25,910 nt of DNA from a virus. Within the stretch, counting starts at the first letter, position 1; every line of letters begins with the position of its first letter. The stretch is from IMG/VR virus record IMGVR_UViG_3300031951_001078, positions 1 through 25,910 of that record. The stretch is one strand, 5' to 3'. Positions 1 to 6,854 of this stretch are shown one piece after another. The notes beneath the pieces were generated by a model. The model searched no databases. It was given only the letters and a program-made list of their open reading frames with translations, and had not been told where the DNA came from. Position numbers and translations under genes: made by a program.

Positions 1-341
1 CCCCCTCCCCCCGCAGCGTTTCGAGGGCGGGGCGTGCGCGGGCTAGGAATACCCAACCCCGCAATGAACACCCCTTCTGATAAGGCCACCCCCCTTTTGA
101 CTAGGGTTTCACCCCAATCTGTTAACGCGGAGCTGTTAAGTTGTGCTCGACAGCCTCCCTCAGAAAGATTAAGACATCTTAATGATGTTATTTTCGACAT
201 AAACCCCCCCTTTTTCTGGTTATATGGGGGAGACACAGAGGGGGCAACGAACTCACCCTCCCAGAGAACGGTCTCTCACTCAATAGAGTTCGCTCTGGCC
301 GCTAGGCCAGATTAAGAATGGGGCAACCCAAGGAGTTTTAA
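1..341. other. Non-coding C-tract-rich leader region
   Basis: No convincing gene lies here. The stretch begins with C5-T-C6 and contains further C-tracts followed by T-tracts (about 89-97 and 204-215). A weak sigma70-like promoter can be drawn: TTGACT at 97-102, a 17-nt spacer, then TGTTAA at 120-125. Its -10 box is poor, so this is only a possibility. Small inverted repeats lie around 167-190, and a more structured segment occupies 248-310. The region probably serves as the 5' leader or control region for the gene series starting at 342. The only long open frame (34-315, GTG start) lacks a ribosome binding site and has non-protein-like composition. Confidence 0.6.
248..310 (+). promoter_or_regulatory. 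Structured RNA leader: two adjacent stem-loops
   Basis: CGAACTC (248-254) is the exact reverse complement of GAGTTCG (286-292). Inside it, AGAGA (263-267) pairs with TCTCT (272-276) around an ACGG loop. Directly after it, CTGGCC (295-300) pairs perfectly with GGCCAG (305-310) around a GCTA loop. The AAGGAG ribosome binding site of the first gene follows 20 nt later. No T-tract follows, so a classical intrinsic terminator is unlikely. A regulatory leader, or processing or protection of the mRNA 5' end, is an inference. Confidence 0.4.
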
Positions 342-572
342 ATGCCAAAGGGCAAGATTCTCATGGGGAAGAAGACCCCAAAGCCAGCACCAGGTGAACC
401 AACGCAGCTTAAAATGCCAGGTCGCCCTTCGATCTACAAGGGTACCGACAAGCGTGCAGACGCTCCCGTCAAGGTAAAGCCTGTACCAGCAGGCAAGCGC
501 AAGCCGCCAGTGTATGGCAACAGCAACTATAAGCCAAAGCCAACGCCAAAGAAGCGATTGGGAGACCGATAA
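342..572 (+). CDS. Small basic Lys/Pro-rich phage protein, unknown function
   Basis: This 76-residue protein is dominated by lysine, proline and glycine (for example KPKPTPKKR near the C-terminus) and has almost no acidic residues. It should be strongly cationic and probably disordered. I do not recognise a family. The start is well supported by AAGGAG (330-335) six bases before ATG. It is the first gene of a tightly packed + strand series, and the next gene starts 2 nt after its stop. A nucleic-acid-binding or virion-packaged role would fit its charge, but that is inference only. Confidence 0.75.
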   Translation: MPKGKILMGKKTPKPAPGEPTQLKMPGRPSIYKGTDKRADAPVKVKPVPAGKRKPPVYGNSNYKPKPTPKKRLGDR

Positions 573-574
573 TC

Positions 575-1258
575 ATGGCAAAGGCACGACCACAACTAGA
601 TAAGATGGCAAACGGCAAGAAGAAGCCGATGAGCCGCACCTCTGGTGTCGCTCGTCGACTGCTTGGTCGCTCAGAGGGTATTGCAACGAAGCTGAAGTAC
701 GGCGCACCCCTCACAGGTTCCGCCTCTGGCGTCAAGAGCATTAGCCTCAAGGACGCTGGTGAGGTGCTGACCTCGGGTATCGTTACCCTTGGGAAGAAGG
801 GTCTTCAGGCTGACCCTGCCTCTCTCGCCATGGCTCTGCCAGTTGGGAAGGTCCTGAAGGCTGCACAAGCCCTTAAAGCTGCTGGGAAAATTAAGCAGGC
901 AACCGCCCTTATTGCTCGAGTAGATGCAAAAAGGGCAGGGCAGGTCATGGGTGAATTCGGTAATGCAACTCAAGGTGTTTACCAAGGTAGGCCACTGAGG
1001 AGACTATCTGAATCTGTATTCCCACGAGCCGCTGGCGGAGCAGAAAGCGCCCCTACACTTCGTCAAGAATACGAAACAGTAAAGCAGGGATACGAGCAGG
1101 TATTTGGCAAGGGTAAGAAGGTTAGTAGCTTCAACCCAGACGTTGCCGCAATGACAGGATATCCAGGACGCGGCGGTTCTGTGGCAAAGATTCGAAAGAT
1201 TTCTAATCAGGTCGATGCGTATCTTAAGAAGCGCGGCGGAAAGACCATCGGTAAGTAA
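575..1258 (+). CDS. Basic phage protein, paralog of the gene at 1893
   Basis: 227 residues, unrecognised family. The N-terminus is Lys/Arg-rich. A segment around residues 43-65 (PLTGSASGVKSI followed by DAGEVLTSGIV) is repeated almost unchanged in the gene at 1893-2525, as is the later LAMA motif before an Ala/Lys-rich helical region, so the two genes are paralogs. The C-terminal third (about residues 150-227) is not obviously shared. ATG follows the upstream stop by 2 nt, with GGGAGA about 8 nt before it. No membrane segment or catalytic motif is visible. A basic structural or DNA-associated role is possible but unsupported. Confidence 0.75.
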   Translation: MAKARPQLDKMANGKKKPMSRTSGVARRLLGRSEGIATKLKYGAPLTGSASGVKSISLKDAGEVLTSGIVTLGKKGLQADPASLAMALPVGKVLKAAQALKAAGKIKQATALIARVDAKRAGQVMGEFGNATQGVYQGRPLRRLSESVFPRAAGGAESAPTLRQEYETVKQGYEQVFGKGKKVSSFNPDVAAMTGYPGRGGSVAKIRKISNQVDAYLKKRGGKTIGK

Positions 1259-1291
1259 TAGTTACAACGCCACCGATTCAGAGGGGGTCGA

Positions 1292-1681
1292 ATGTCCAAG
1301 GCAGTTTCACAGTACGTCAATCGCTGCAAGGACATCCTCGGACTGGGGCATTGGACCATCACGGTAGGAGCTGGCGCTCCGCCTGACGATTCCTGGGCTG
1401 ATGTAGAAGTCAGCACGAACCTGTATAACGCCACCATTCGCTTCTCTCCAGATCTCTGGAAGCAGAAGAAGGACGAGATCCGACGGGTGGTAGCGCACGA
1501 ACTGATCCACCTGCACCAGGCAGGGGTGGAGCGCCTTGTTGAGGCGTTGGAGGAGTCGCTGGGATCAGCGGCCCATAGCATCCTCAGCCACGTATGGGAT
1601 GTTGAAACGGAGCGAGCGGCTGACTCGCTATCCGTCCCCCTGGCTCGGCTCTTGCCGATGCCAAGTTTAGGAGAAGACTAA
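1292..1681 (+). CDS. Small HEXXH zinc metallopeptidase-like protein
   Basis: 129 residues. The core is a gluzincin-type helix VVAHELIH, with His69, Glu70 and His73. A second motif, DVETERAAD (about residues 103-111), supplies candidate third ligands Glu105 or Glu107. This matches the HEXXH plus downstream-Glu layout of small phage or SprT/M48-like metallopeptidases, which bind zinc through two His and one Glu and cut peptide bonds. The start follows a strong GAGGGGG site at 1281-1287. The gene sits between two paralogous basic protein genes, and its stop overlaps the next start (TAATG). The substrate is unknown: virion maturation, host-protein cleavage or cell-wall work are all possible. There is no signal peptide. 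Confidence 0.75.
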   Translation: MSKAVSQYVNRCKDILGLGHWTITVGAGAPPDDSWADVEVSTNLYNATIRFSPDLWKQKKDEIRRVVAHELIHLHQAGVERLVEALEESLGSAAHSILSHVWDVETERAADSLSVPLARLLPMPSLGED

Positions 1682-1890
1682 TGCCAATGGTCGAAGGGAA
1701 GAAGTTCCCATACACAAAGGCTGGTAAGGCTGCGGCGGAGAAGGCTGAGAAGGGCCTGTACGCCAACATCAACGCCAAGAAGAAGCGCATTGCCGCTGGC
1801 TCTGGCGAGAAGATGCGTAAGCCTGGAAGCAAGGGCGCCCCAACCGCTAAGGCATTTAAGGACTCAGCCAAGACCGCAAGGAGCAAGTAG
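1681..1890 (+). CDS. Small basic KKFPYT-type phage protein
   Basis: 69 residues, very Lys/Ala-rich. The N-terminal pattern GKKFPYTKAGKAAAEKA recalls short hypothetical proteins found in many marine and freshwater phages, usually beside structural genes. Their function is not known to me. The ATG overlaps the upstream TAA by one base, implying translational coupling to the metallopeptidase gene. The high positive charge suggests a disordered nucleic-acid-binding tail, which is inference. The AAGGAG of the next gene lies within its 3' end. Confidence 0.75.
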   Translation: MPMVEGKKFPYTKAGKAAAEKAEKGLYANINAKKKRIAAGSGEKMRKPGSKGAPTAKAFKDSAKTARSK

Positions 1891-1892
1891 CC

Positions 1893-2525
1893 GTGGCAAA
1901 AGCGAAACCAATGAATCGAACGTCTGGGACAGCCAAGCGGAAGATTAGCAAGGCCGAAGAGGTTCGCTACGCTATGAGGACAGGCAAGCCATTGACTGGC
2001 TCTGCGTCTGGCGTTAAGAGCATTACCCCAAAGCAGGCTGGTGAAGTTCTGACTCAGGGTATTGTTAGCCTTCGTGGTAATAAGTTTTCTGTTGACCCCG
2101 TTGGACTTGCTATGGCAGTATCTCCATTCAAAATCCTTGGCGGTGTTGCTGCAAGAAGCGCAGCTGGACTCAAAAGGCTAGGTCGCGCTGGAGACTTTAT
2201 TGAGGAAGAAAAGGCAGCATTAGACGCTGCTGGGAAGTTTATGCTCGCTTCCAAATTTCCAAAGTCAGCTGGGGCAAAGAGTATGGAATCGTCTATTGTC
2301 AAAGAGATTGTTAAGGCCAAGTCAGTTAGCGACTACGATACAACTGGCATTACGAATGCGGTACGCCTTGGCGGAGAAACCCTATGGACTACTGGCATGG
2401 ACGAAAAAGGAAAGAAGCAAGCCTTTAGAGCAGTGGCAAAGGTTCTTGGTAAAGCTGGTCGTTTAGAGCCATCTCTTAGAGATATTGGTAAAGAGTTCAG
2501 AAAAAATTCAAAAAGGAAGTATTAA
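1893..2525 (+). CDS. Basic phage protein, paralog of the gene at 575
   Basis: 210 residues with a GTG start, supported by AAGGAG nine bases upstream. The N-terminal third matches the protein at 575-1258: NRTSG near the start, then LTGSASGVKSI, QAGEVLTQGIV and GLAMAV in the same order and spacing. The C-terminal halves diverge, and this one ends in a very basic tail (about residues 200-210). The two copies flank the metallopeptidase and KKFPYT genes, consistent with an old duplication followed by divergence. No catalytic motif or membrane segment is visible and the function is unknown. Confidence 0.75.
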   Translation: MAKAKPMNRTSGTAKRKISKAEEVRYAMRTGKPLTGSASGVKSITPKQAGEVLTQGIVSLRGNKFSVDPVGLAMAVSPFKILGGVAARSAAGLKRLGRAGDFIEEEKAALDAAGKFMLASKFPKSAGAKSMESSIVKEIVKAKSVSDYDTTGITNAVRLGGETLWTTGMDEKGKKQAFRAVAKVLGKAGRLEPSLRDIGKEFRKNSKRKY

Positions 2526-2528
2526 CCC

Positions 2529-4145
2529 TTGTCCCGCTTTACCTCTACTGCTAGGATCAACACCCGCTGGCGAAACAATGATTTCATCGGTGAGCCTGGA
2601 TCTACCCACACGTTCCCAGATGCGTTCCATGAGGAGTTCCTTGTGGACTGGGCGTTGCAGATCTCTAATGGCACGATCATCATTACGGAAACCCCAACGA
2701 CGGGGGTCATCCAGATGGCCAGCCTTACGGTCGGGGATATTGTCCTCACTGGCACGGCAACTGGCAACTTTGGCGCTGGTGGTGCGGCAATCATTGGCAC
2801 ATCGCCTATTAGCGTTGCTACTGCTGCTGGTACCTCGACCATCAGCCTCAATGCCAACTACTCCACGACCAGCCACCTCCACGACGGCACCTACCAGCCG
2901 TTCGGCACCTATGTCACCTCCGTCACTGGCACATCGCCAATCACCACATCTGGTACCACCGCCATTACGGTTGGCATTGACCAGACCGCAATCACTGGGG
3001 CAACCGCAGCGACAAACGCCGAGGTTGTTCGATTCCTTGTCAAGAACACTACGGGGACGACAATTCCCAAGGGTTCGGCAGTCTATGTCTCTGGGGCAAC
3101 GGGCGACAACGCTCTCATCTCTCTTGCGTCAGCCACGTCTGATCCATCTTCCTCTAAGACCCTAGGCCTTACTGCCGCCGCAATCGACAACGATGCGTTT
3201 GGCTATGTCATTGAGGCGGGGTATCTCACCAACATTGACACTTCCGCCACGACCGCTGGAGCATCCGTCTGGCTTGGTAACACCCCTGGGTCTATCGTAT
3301 TCGTTAGCCCACCAGCAGAGCCGAGTCACGCAGTCTACCTAGGTGTCGTAGTTCGCGTCCAAGCAATCAATGGATCTATTCTCGTCAAGGTTCAGAACGG
3401 CTACGAGCTGGACGAACTCCACGATGTTTCTGCGGCAAGCCCGTCTGACGGAGACATCATCCAATACAAGACCTCTAGCAGTCTGTGGACCAAATCATCC
3501 ATTGCCAGTGCTGGCATTGCTGCCTCTGTCCACACCCACGCCTACCAGCCTGCTGGAACCTACGTCACGGCAGTCAATGGCACTGCGCCAATTACCGCAA
3601 GCACGGACACTGCTGGCATCGTCACGGTTGGACTGAGCGCAAGTTACGCCTCTAGCGTCCATACGCACGCCACCAGCGATGTCACCAGCGGGAACTTCGT
3701 TGCCACCCTTGCCGCTGGAACTGGCGTTACCGTCACTGGCGCAGATGCCAATGCTGCGGCAAAAACTGTTTCCATTGGGCAGGCCGTTGCAACGAGCAGC
3801 ACTCCAACCTTTGCTGGGGCCACTGTCAACGGTGATATTGTTACTAGTTACCTTCCAGTCAGAATTGCAACTGGAACCTACTCAATGAATAGCTCGGCTG
3901 CGGCGACTGGGAACACAACGGTAACATTCCCAGCAAACAGGTTCACGCTTGCTCCCCACGTCATTGTTGCAATTCAAAGTGCACCAGGTGGATCACAAAA
4001 AGTCGTTGCCCGTATTGCTGGTAGCGTTACTAGTACCTCGTTTACTGGCTACTGGTACAGCGGGGACCAGGCAAACCTAACATTTACTGGGCTTACTTTT
4101 GGCTATATTGCAACTCAGTATAGTTCAGCAGCATCGGCGGGGTGA
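2529..4145 (+). CDS. Tail fibre / receptor-binding protein
   Basis: 538 residues, rich in Thr, Ser, Ala, Gly and Val, as expected of a trimeric beta-structured fibre. Three HxH motifs are visible (residues 116-118, 335-337 and 378-380). Two of them head a repeated block, HLHDGTYQPFGTYVTSVTGT and HTHAYQPAGTYVTAVNGT. In T4 gp37, HxH motifs hold iron ions along the needle. A middle beta module (about 165-300) resembles a recurrent phage-fibre domain. The C-terminal 100 residues, with VTFPANRF and APHVIV, recall H-type-lectin-like tips. The start is TTG, with AGGA about 10 nt upstream. It would recognise the host surface, and no receptor can be deduced. Confidence 0.75.
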   Translation: MSRFTSTARINTRWRNNDFIGEPGSTHTFPDAFHEEFLVDWALQISNGTIIITETPTTGVIQMASLTVGDIVLTGTATGNFGAGGAAIIGTSPISVATAAGTSTISLNANYSTTSHLHDGTYQPFGTYVTSVTGTSPITTSGTTAITVGIDQTAITGATAATNAEVVRFLVKNTTGTTIPKGSAVYVSGATGDNALISLASATSDPSSSKTLGLTAAAIDNDAFGYVIEAGYLTNIDTSATTAGASVWLGNTPGSIVFVSPPAEPSHAVYLGVVVRVQAINGSILVKVQNGYELDELHDVSAASPSDGDIIQYKTSSSLWTKSSIASAGIAASVHTHAYQPAGTYVTAVNGTAPITASTDTAGIVTVGLSASYASSVHTHATSDVTSGNFVATLAAGTGVTVTGADANAAAKTVSIGQAVATSSTPTFAGATVNGDIVTSYLPVRIATGTYSMNSSAAATGNTTVTFPANRFTLAPHVIVAIQSAPGGSQKVVARIAGSVTSTSFTGYWYSGDQANLTFTGLTFGYIATQYSSAASAG

Positions 4146-4148
4146 TAA

Positions 4149-4295
4149 GTGGAATTTAAAGAGATGGTTGTTACGTGCAAGACTGATGGGTGCGAAAATA
4201 AAGATATTGCACTGACAGTTAATGTCCCAAATGAGGCAGACCCACGTGTTGTTTGCGGACCATGCGGAAATGATATCACCGATAAGCATGACTGA
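4149..4295 (+). CDS. Small zinc-ribbon protein (48 aa)
   Basis: A GTG-started frame of 48 residues fills the gap between the fibre gene and the next gene. It has two cysteine pairs, C10-x4-C15 and C36-x2-C39 (CGPCG), separated by about 20 residues, the layout of a one-zinc ribbon. The start lies 3 nt after the fibre stop, and GGTGA at 4141-4145 could serve as a weak ribosome binding site. The 3' end overlaps the next start by 8 nt. Such mini zinc ribbons are common in phages and may bind nucleic acid or a partner protein. The partner is unknown. Confidence 0.6.
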   Translation: MEFKEMVVTCKTDGCENKDIALTVNVPNEADPRVVCGPCGNDITDKHD

Positions 4296-4776
4296 TCTGG
4301 CACCAGTCCTCACGGGCTGCCACGTCTGCCGAAGCCCTCTTGTTGAGGCGATCAACAAGAAAATGCGCGACGGAATGTCGGATGTGCAGCTCTCCAAGTG
4401 GCTTGCAGACGCTGGTCACTACATCTCCCGCATCACTCTCGGCAAGCACAAGCGTGATCACCTCACTGAAGACCACGAACACAAGCGTATCTCCGCAGTA
4501 AAGCACCTCCAGAAGCAGAAGAAGACCATCAAGGCGACGGGCGACCTGGCAATGCTGGTGCGGGACTACGTACATAGCGCGGTGCAGGAGGGGGATCTAA
4601 CCCCAACGCTGGCAGAGGGCCTTCGCGCACAGGAAATGATCGACCGACGCCAAGAGAAGGGCGCAGATCGAGAGGTTGCACTGCAACTTGCAGGCATCTT
4701 GGGCGGCGGTGCTACCTATCAGATCATTGAGGCAACAGAAATCAAGCCACTAGGGGTCGGAGAATCGGAGTTATGA
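4288..4776 (+). CDS. CxxC/HxxxH DNA-binding protein, small-terminase candidate
   Basis: 162 residues from ATG 4288. Upstream in-frame ATGs exist (4222), but starting there would overlap the zinc-ribbon gene heavily. The N-terminus has C11-x2-C14 followed by a helix-turn-helix-like stretch (about 18-52) ending in TLGKHKRDHL with H54-x3-H58. This CxVC...G.S...HxxxHL pattern occurs in small phage proteins often annotated as terminase small subunits or HTH regulators. The remainder is helical and charged. TerS would recognise the packaging site for TerL, but TerL is 3.3 kb downstream, so the assignment is tentative. A regulator is the main alternative. Confidence 0.55.
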   Translation: MTDLAPVLTGCHVCRSPLVEAINKKMRDGMSDVQLSKWLADAGHYISRITLGKHKRDHLTEDHEHKRISAVKHLQKQKKTIKATGDLAMLVRDYVHSAVQEGDLTPTLAEGLRAQEMIDRRQEKGADREVALQLAGILGGGATYQIIEATEIKPLGVGESEL

Positions 4777-5556
4777 TTGCGTTCCGCAGCCGTATTGGGT
4801 TTCCTCCTAGCACTAAGTCTTATTCTCCCAGGAATCACTCGCGCAAACCAGCAGGAGATCTGGTGCGGGGGAACGAACCCGTACACGGGAGAATGGGAAC
4901 TATGGGGTCCATTCTGGTGGGCGGACGAACCGCAAAACGAACTGTGGGTGAGGTTGTGCCTACCAAATCGACCGTGGGATCCAGTTCCTTGGGAACCGAG
5001 TCCATTGCCGAGCGAGAGTGCGGAGCCTAGCCTTGAGCCGACGCCAGAGCCTACACCCAGCCCGACGCCTGAGCCGACGCCAGAGCCAACACCAGAGCCG
5101 ACTCCGACTCCGACTGAAGAACCGACGCCTAGCCCAGAGCCAACTCCGACTGAAACTCCGCAGCCTACGCCAAGCCCTACTCCAACAGTAGCTCCAAGTG
5201 AGCGACCATCACCAACTCCAACGCGAACTCCAGATCCTAGTCCAGAACAAAGTGGAACGCCGACTCCAAGCCCGACGCCAAGCGAGGAAGTCACTCCGAG
5301 TCCTGAACCAGTTCCAAGCCCTAGCGTGGCTCCTGATGGGCCAGCGGAAGCAGTAGCAGAGGCTGTTGGCGAAGCAGTCGCAGCAATTTCAGAAAGCATC
5401 GGGGAAGCAGTTACTGCGGTAACCACCCTAGGAAAAGATCTCTCGGTCGAGGAGAAGAAGCAGGCTCAACCAGTCGCGGTGGCAATCATCGTGAGCCAGG
5501 TAGCCCAAGCAGCAGCGGCTGCGGTCGCAGCCTCCAACACAGGGAGAAAGAAATGA
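4777..5556 (+). CDS. Secreted Trp-rich protein with Pro/Thr stalk
   Basis: 259 residues, TTG start with CGGAG six bases upstream, directly after the previous stop. Residues 1-23 form a signal peptide (hydrophobic core about 5-18, likely cut after TRA). Residues 24-72 hold eight tryptophans and two cysteines (C30, C61), suggesting a small disulfide-bonded extracytoplasmic domain. Residues 73-188 are a low-complexity [11 protein letters not shown] stalk. The last 70 residues are Ala-rich and amphipathic ([14 protein letters not shown]; then [18 protein letters not shown]) and could form a coiled coil or membrane-associated helix. It sits directly before membrane and endolysin genes, so a lysis or envelope role is plausible. 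No family is recognised. Confidence 0.7.
   Translation: MRSAAVLGFLLALSLILPGITRANQQEIWCGGTNPYTGEWELWGPFWWADEPQNELWVRLCLPNRPWDPVPWEPSPLPSESAEPSLEPTPEPTPSPTPEPTPEPTPEPTPTPTEEPTPSPEPTPTETPQPTPSPTPTVAPSERPSPTPTRTPDPSPEQSGTPTPSPTPSEEVTPSPEPVPSPSVAPDGPAEAVAEAVGEAVAAISESIGEAVTAVTTLGKDLSVEEKKQAQPVAVAIIVSQVAQAAAAAVAASNTGRKK
5020..5340 (+). repeat. Low-complexity Pro/Thr/Glu codon repeat
   Basis: Degenerate hexanucleotide-scale repeats of CCGACGCCAGAGCC type encode EPTP, SPTP and TPTP units over about 105 residues of the secreted protein. Such tracts expand and contract by slippage. The complementary strand reads as a Gly/Val-rich open frame that is only a shadow of this repeat. Confidence 0.85.
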
Positions 5557-5723
5557 TTTCACGCATCATCAATGACATTGTAGGCGGATCATGGACGATC
5601 CTTGGTCTCCTCTTCGCAGTCGTCGTACTGCCAGATGGAGCAACAAAAGACACCATGTCAGCAATCTTCACGGGTCTGACACTAGTATGGTTCCTGACGG
5701 GACCACTACGCTGGAAGGATTAA
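5553..5723 (+). CDS. Two-helix membrane protein, holin candidate (56 aa)
   Basis: A short frame lies between the secreted protein and the endolysin, overlapping the former's stop by 4 nt (ATGA). It encodes 56 residues with two hydrophobic segments: about residues 14-27 ([14 protein letters not shown]) and about 36-50 ([15 protein letters not shown]). A short loop, PDGATKDT, separates them and the C-terminus is charged. GGGAGAAAG precedes the ATG. Size, two-helix topology and position immediately upstream of the endolysin are those of small class II holins, which form membrane holes timing lysis. An antiholin is also possible, because the endolysin carries its own membrane domain. Confidence 0.65.
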   Translation: MISRIINDIVGGSWTILGLLFAVVVLPDGATKDTMSAIFTGLTLVWFLTGPLRWKD

Positions 5724-5726
5724 CGA

Positions 5727-6854
5727 ATGCAGTATCGGGTCAAGTCACAACTCTACGCTGACGCAGAGGCGCAGCAGAAGGGTGCCAAGCAAGTCCTAGA
5801 CGACTGCACTTGGTCATCCTGTGCCGCCGCCGTCTCGTGGGCTTCTGGCTACACCGTGGACTACACCGCCGCGCAAGGCGTCGCCGCATTCGAGAAGGCG
5901 ACAGGGCGCAAGGACAAGCAGGGCATCAGCGACGCTGGCGGCTCACTGAAGGAAGCCGCGCAGACCATCGCCGTACTCGGTGGCAAGGCTCGCTACGCCA
6001 AGTCGTGGGCTGATGCCGTGGCAGCAGCGAAGACTGGTGCTGCGCTGATGGTTTGGGTACAGCAGCCAATTGGCTATCCAGCAGGCGTACCCGTCAGCAA
6101 GTGGCACGACGGCTGGCGACGCTACTGGACCAAGAAAGATCCGAAGAAGATCACCGACGGCTACGGCCATATGACCTCCGCTGGCTGGTGTGCAGACCAC
6201 GGTTGGCAGTGGGCGTGTCCTACTCGTGACGAGAAGGTTGCCGCCGAGAAGTACGGCGTGCCAGTGACCGAAGAGCAGCTCAAGCAGATTGCCAACAGCA
6301 AGGTCAAGGCGAAGAAGGTTGCAGTCGACTACAAGTGCCTGCTCATCGTCACGCACCCAGGCAAGGTTGCCGCCCCCGCGCCAGTGGTTGCTCCAGTGGT
6401 CGCGCCAGTGGCTCCCACAATCAACGTAGAGGCACCTAGGAAGCCCGTAGAGGCTCCGAAAGTAGAATCTGTTACTAAGACACCATCCGAGTTGGATGTG
6501 GCGGTAAAAGCCCTAGAGAAGGTCGACTGGGCATCAATCGGAGCAAAGGGTCTGGCTCTGGCAGGAAGCGCGGCTGAGGCCGCTAAGAAGGAGAAGACCA
6601 GCATGGGCAAGATTGGCGCATGGCTTAAGTACATTGCAGACAACAGCAAGATTGACGAGATGCTACTAGACGCAGTACGAACGTTCCTCACCGTGTCGAT
6701 CTCGGTTGCACTCGGTTTGGGCATCCCACTGCTTGACATCAATGGTGGTGACTTCCGCACAATCATCAGCGCAGGACTAGCGTCTGCCCTCCAGATTGTC
6801 GTGAAGGCGCTTGACCCAAGCTCCACAGACTACGGCATTCAGAAGAAGAAGTAA
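5727..6854 (+). CDS. Cysteine-peptidase endolysin fused to holin-like membrane domain
   Basis: 375 residues. The N-terminal domain (about 1-210) looks like a C39/papain-like peptidase. DDCTWSSCAAAVSW gives a candidate nucleophile at Cys27 (or Cys32), and GYGHMTSAGW gives a candidate catalytic His148. Such domains cut peptidoglycan stem peptides in actinophage lysins. A Pro/Ala/Val linker (about 212-255) follows. The C-terminal domain (about 310-375) has two hydrophobic helices (about 316-336 and 344-360) and ends ALDPSSTDYGI, very like stand-alone actinophage holins. The start ATG has AAGGA seven bases upstream. This would be an enzyme tethered to, or permeabilising, the membrane. No signal peptide is present. 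Confidence 0.75.
   Translation: MQYRVKSQLYADAEAQQKGAKQVLDDCTWSSCAAAVSWASGYTVDYTAAQGVAAFEKATGRKDKQGISDAGGSLKEAAQTIAVLGGKARYAKSWADAVAAAKTGAALMVWVQQPIGYPAGVPVSKWHDGWRRYWTKKDPKKITDGYGHMTSAGWCADHGWQWACPTRDEKVAAEKYGVPVTEEQLKQIANSKVKAKKVAVDYKCLLIVTHPGKVAAPAPVVAPVVAPVAPTINVEAPRKPVEAPKVESVTKTPSELDVAVKALEKVDWASIGAKGLALAGSAAEAAKKEKTSMGKIGAWLKYIADNSKIDEMLLDAVRTFLTVSISVALGLGIPLLDINGGDFRTIISAGLASALQIVVKALDPSSTDYGIQKKK
6419..6441 (+). repeat. 23-bp direct repeat, copy 1 (inside the endolysin linker)
   Basis: These 23 bases, running from AATCAACG to CCTAGGA, are identical to 19933-19955, which is non-coding DNA downstream of the capsid gene. Here they encode part of INVEAPRK in the Pro/Ala linker. The preceding CCCAC and the following bases also match copy 2 with short gaps, so the similarity extends beyond the exact core. 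Confidence 0.85.

Noticed and set aside
34-315. 93-codon open frame with GTG start in the leader
   Set aside because: It has no ribosome binding site, low-complexity Pro/Ser composition from C-tracts, and it overlaps the structured leader.
241-330. Possible tRNA in the leader because of adjacent stem-loops and a GTTCGCTC string
   Set aside because: No cloverleaf with a 7-bp acceptor stem, anticodon arm and T-arm can be built, and the T-loop consensus is not met.
2485-3165. 226-codon + strand frame overlapping the fibre gene
   Set aside because: Ser/Arg/Leu-rich shadow in the alternative frame. The fibre frame has the HxH repeats and better start context.
5020-5340. CRISPR-like repetitive array
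   Set aside because: The repeat is a codon-level Pro/Thr tract in an open frame, with no fixed repeat and spacer lengths.
4719-5426. 235-codon minus-strand frame rich in Gly and Val
   Set aside because: It is the complement of the Pro/Thr codon repeat. Its regular GVG/SGV pattern is a shadow of the real secreted protein on the other strand.
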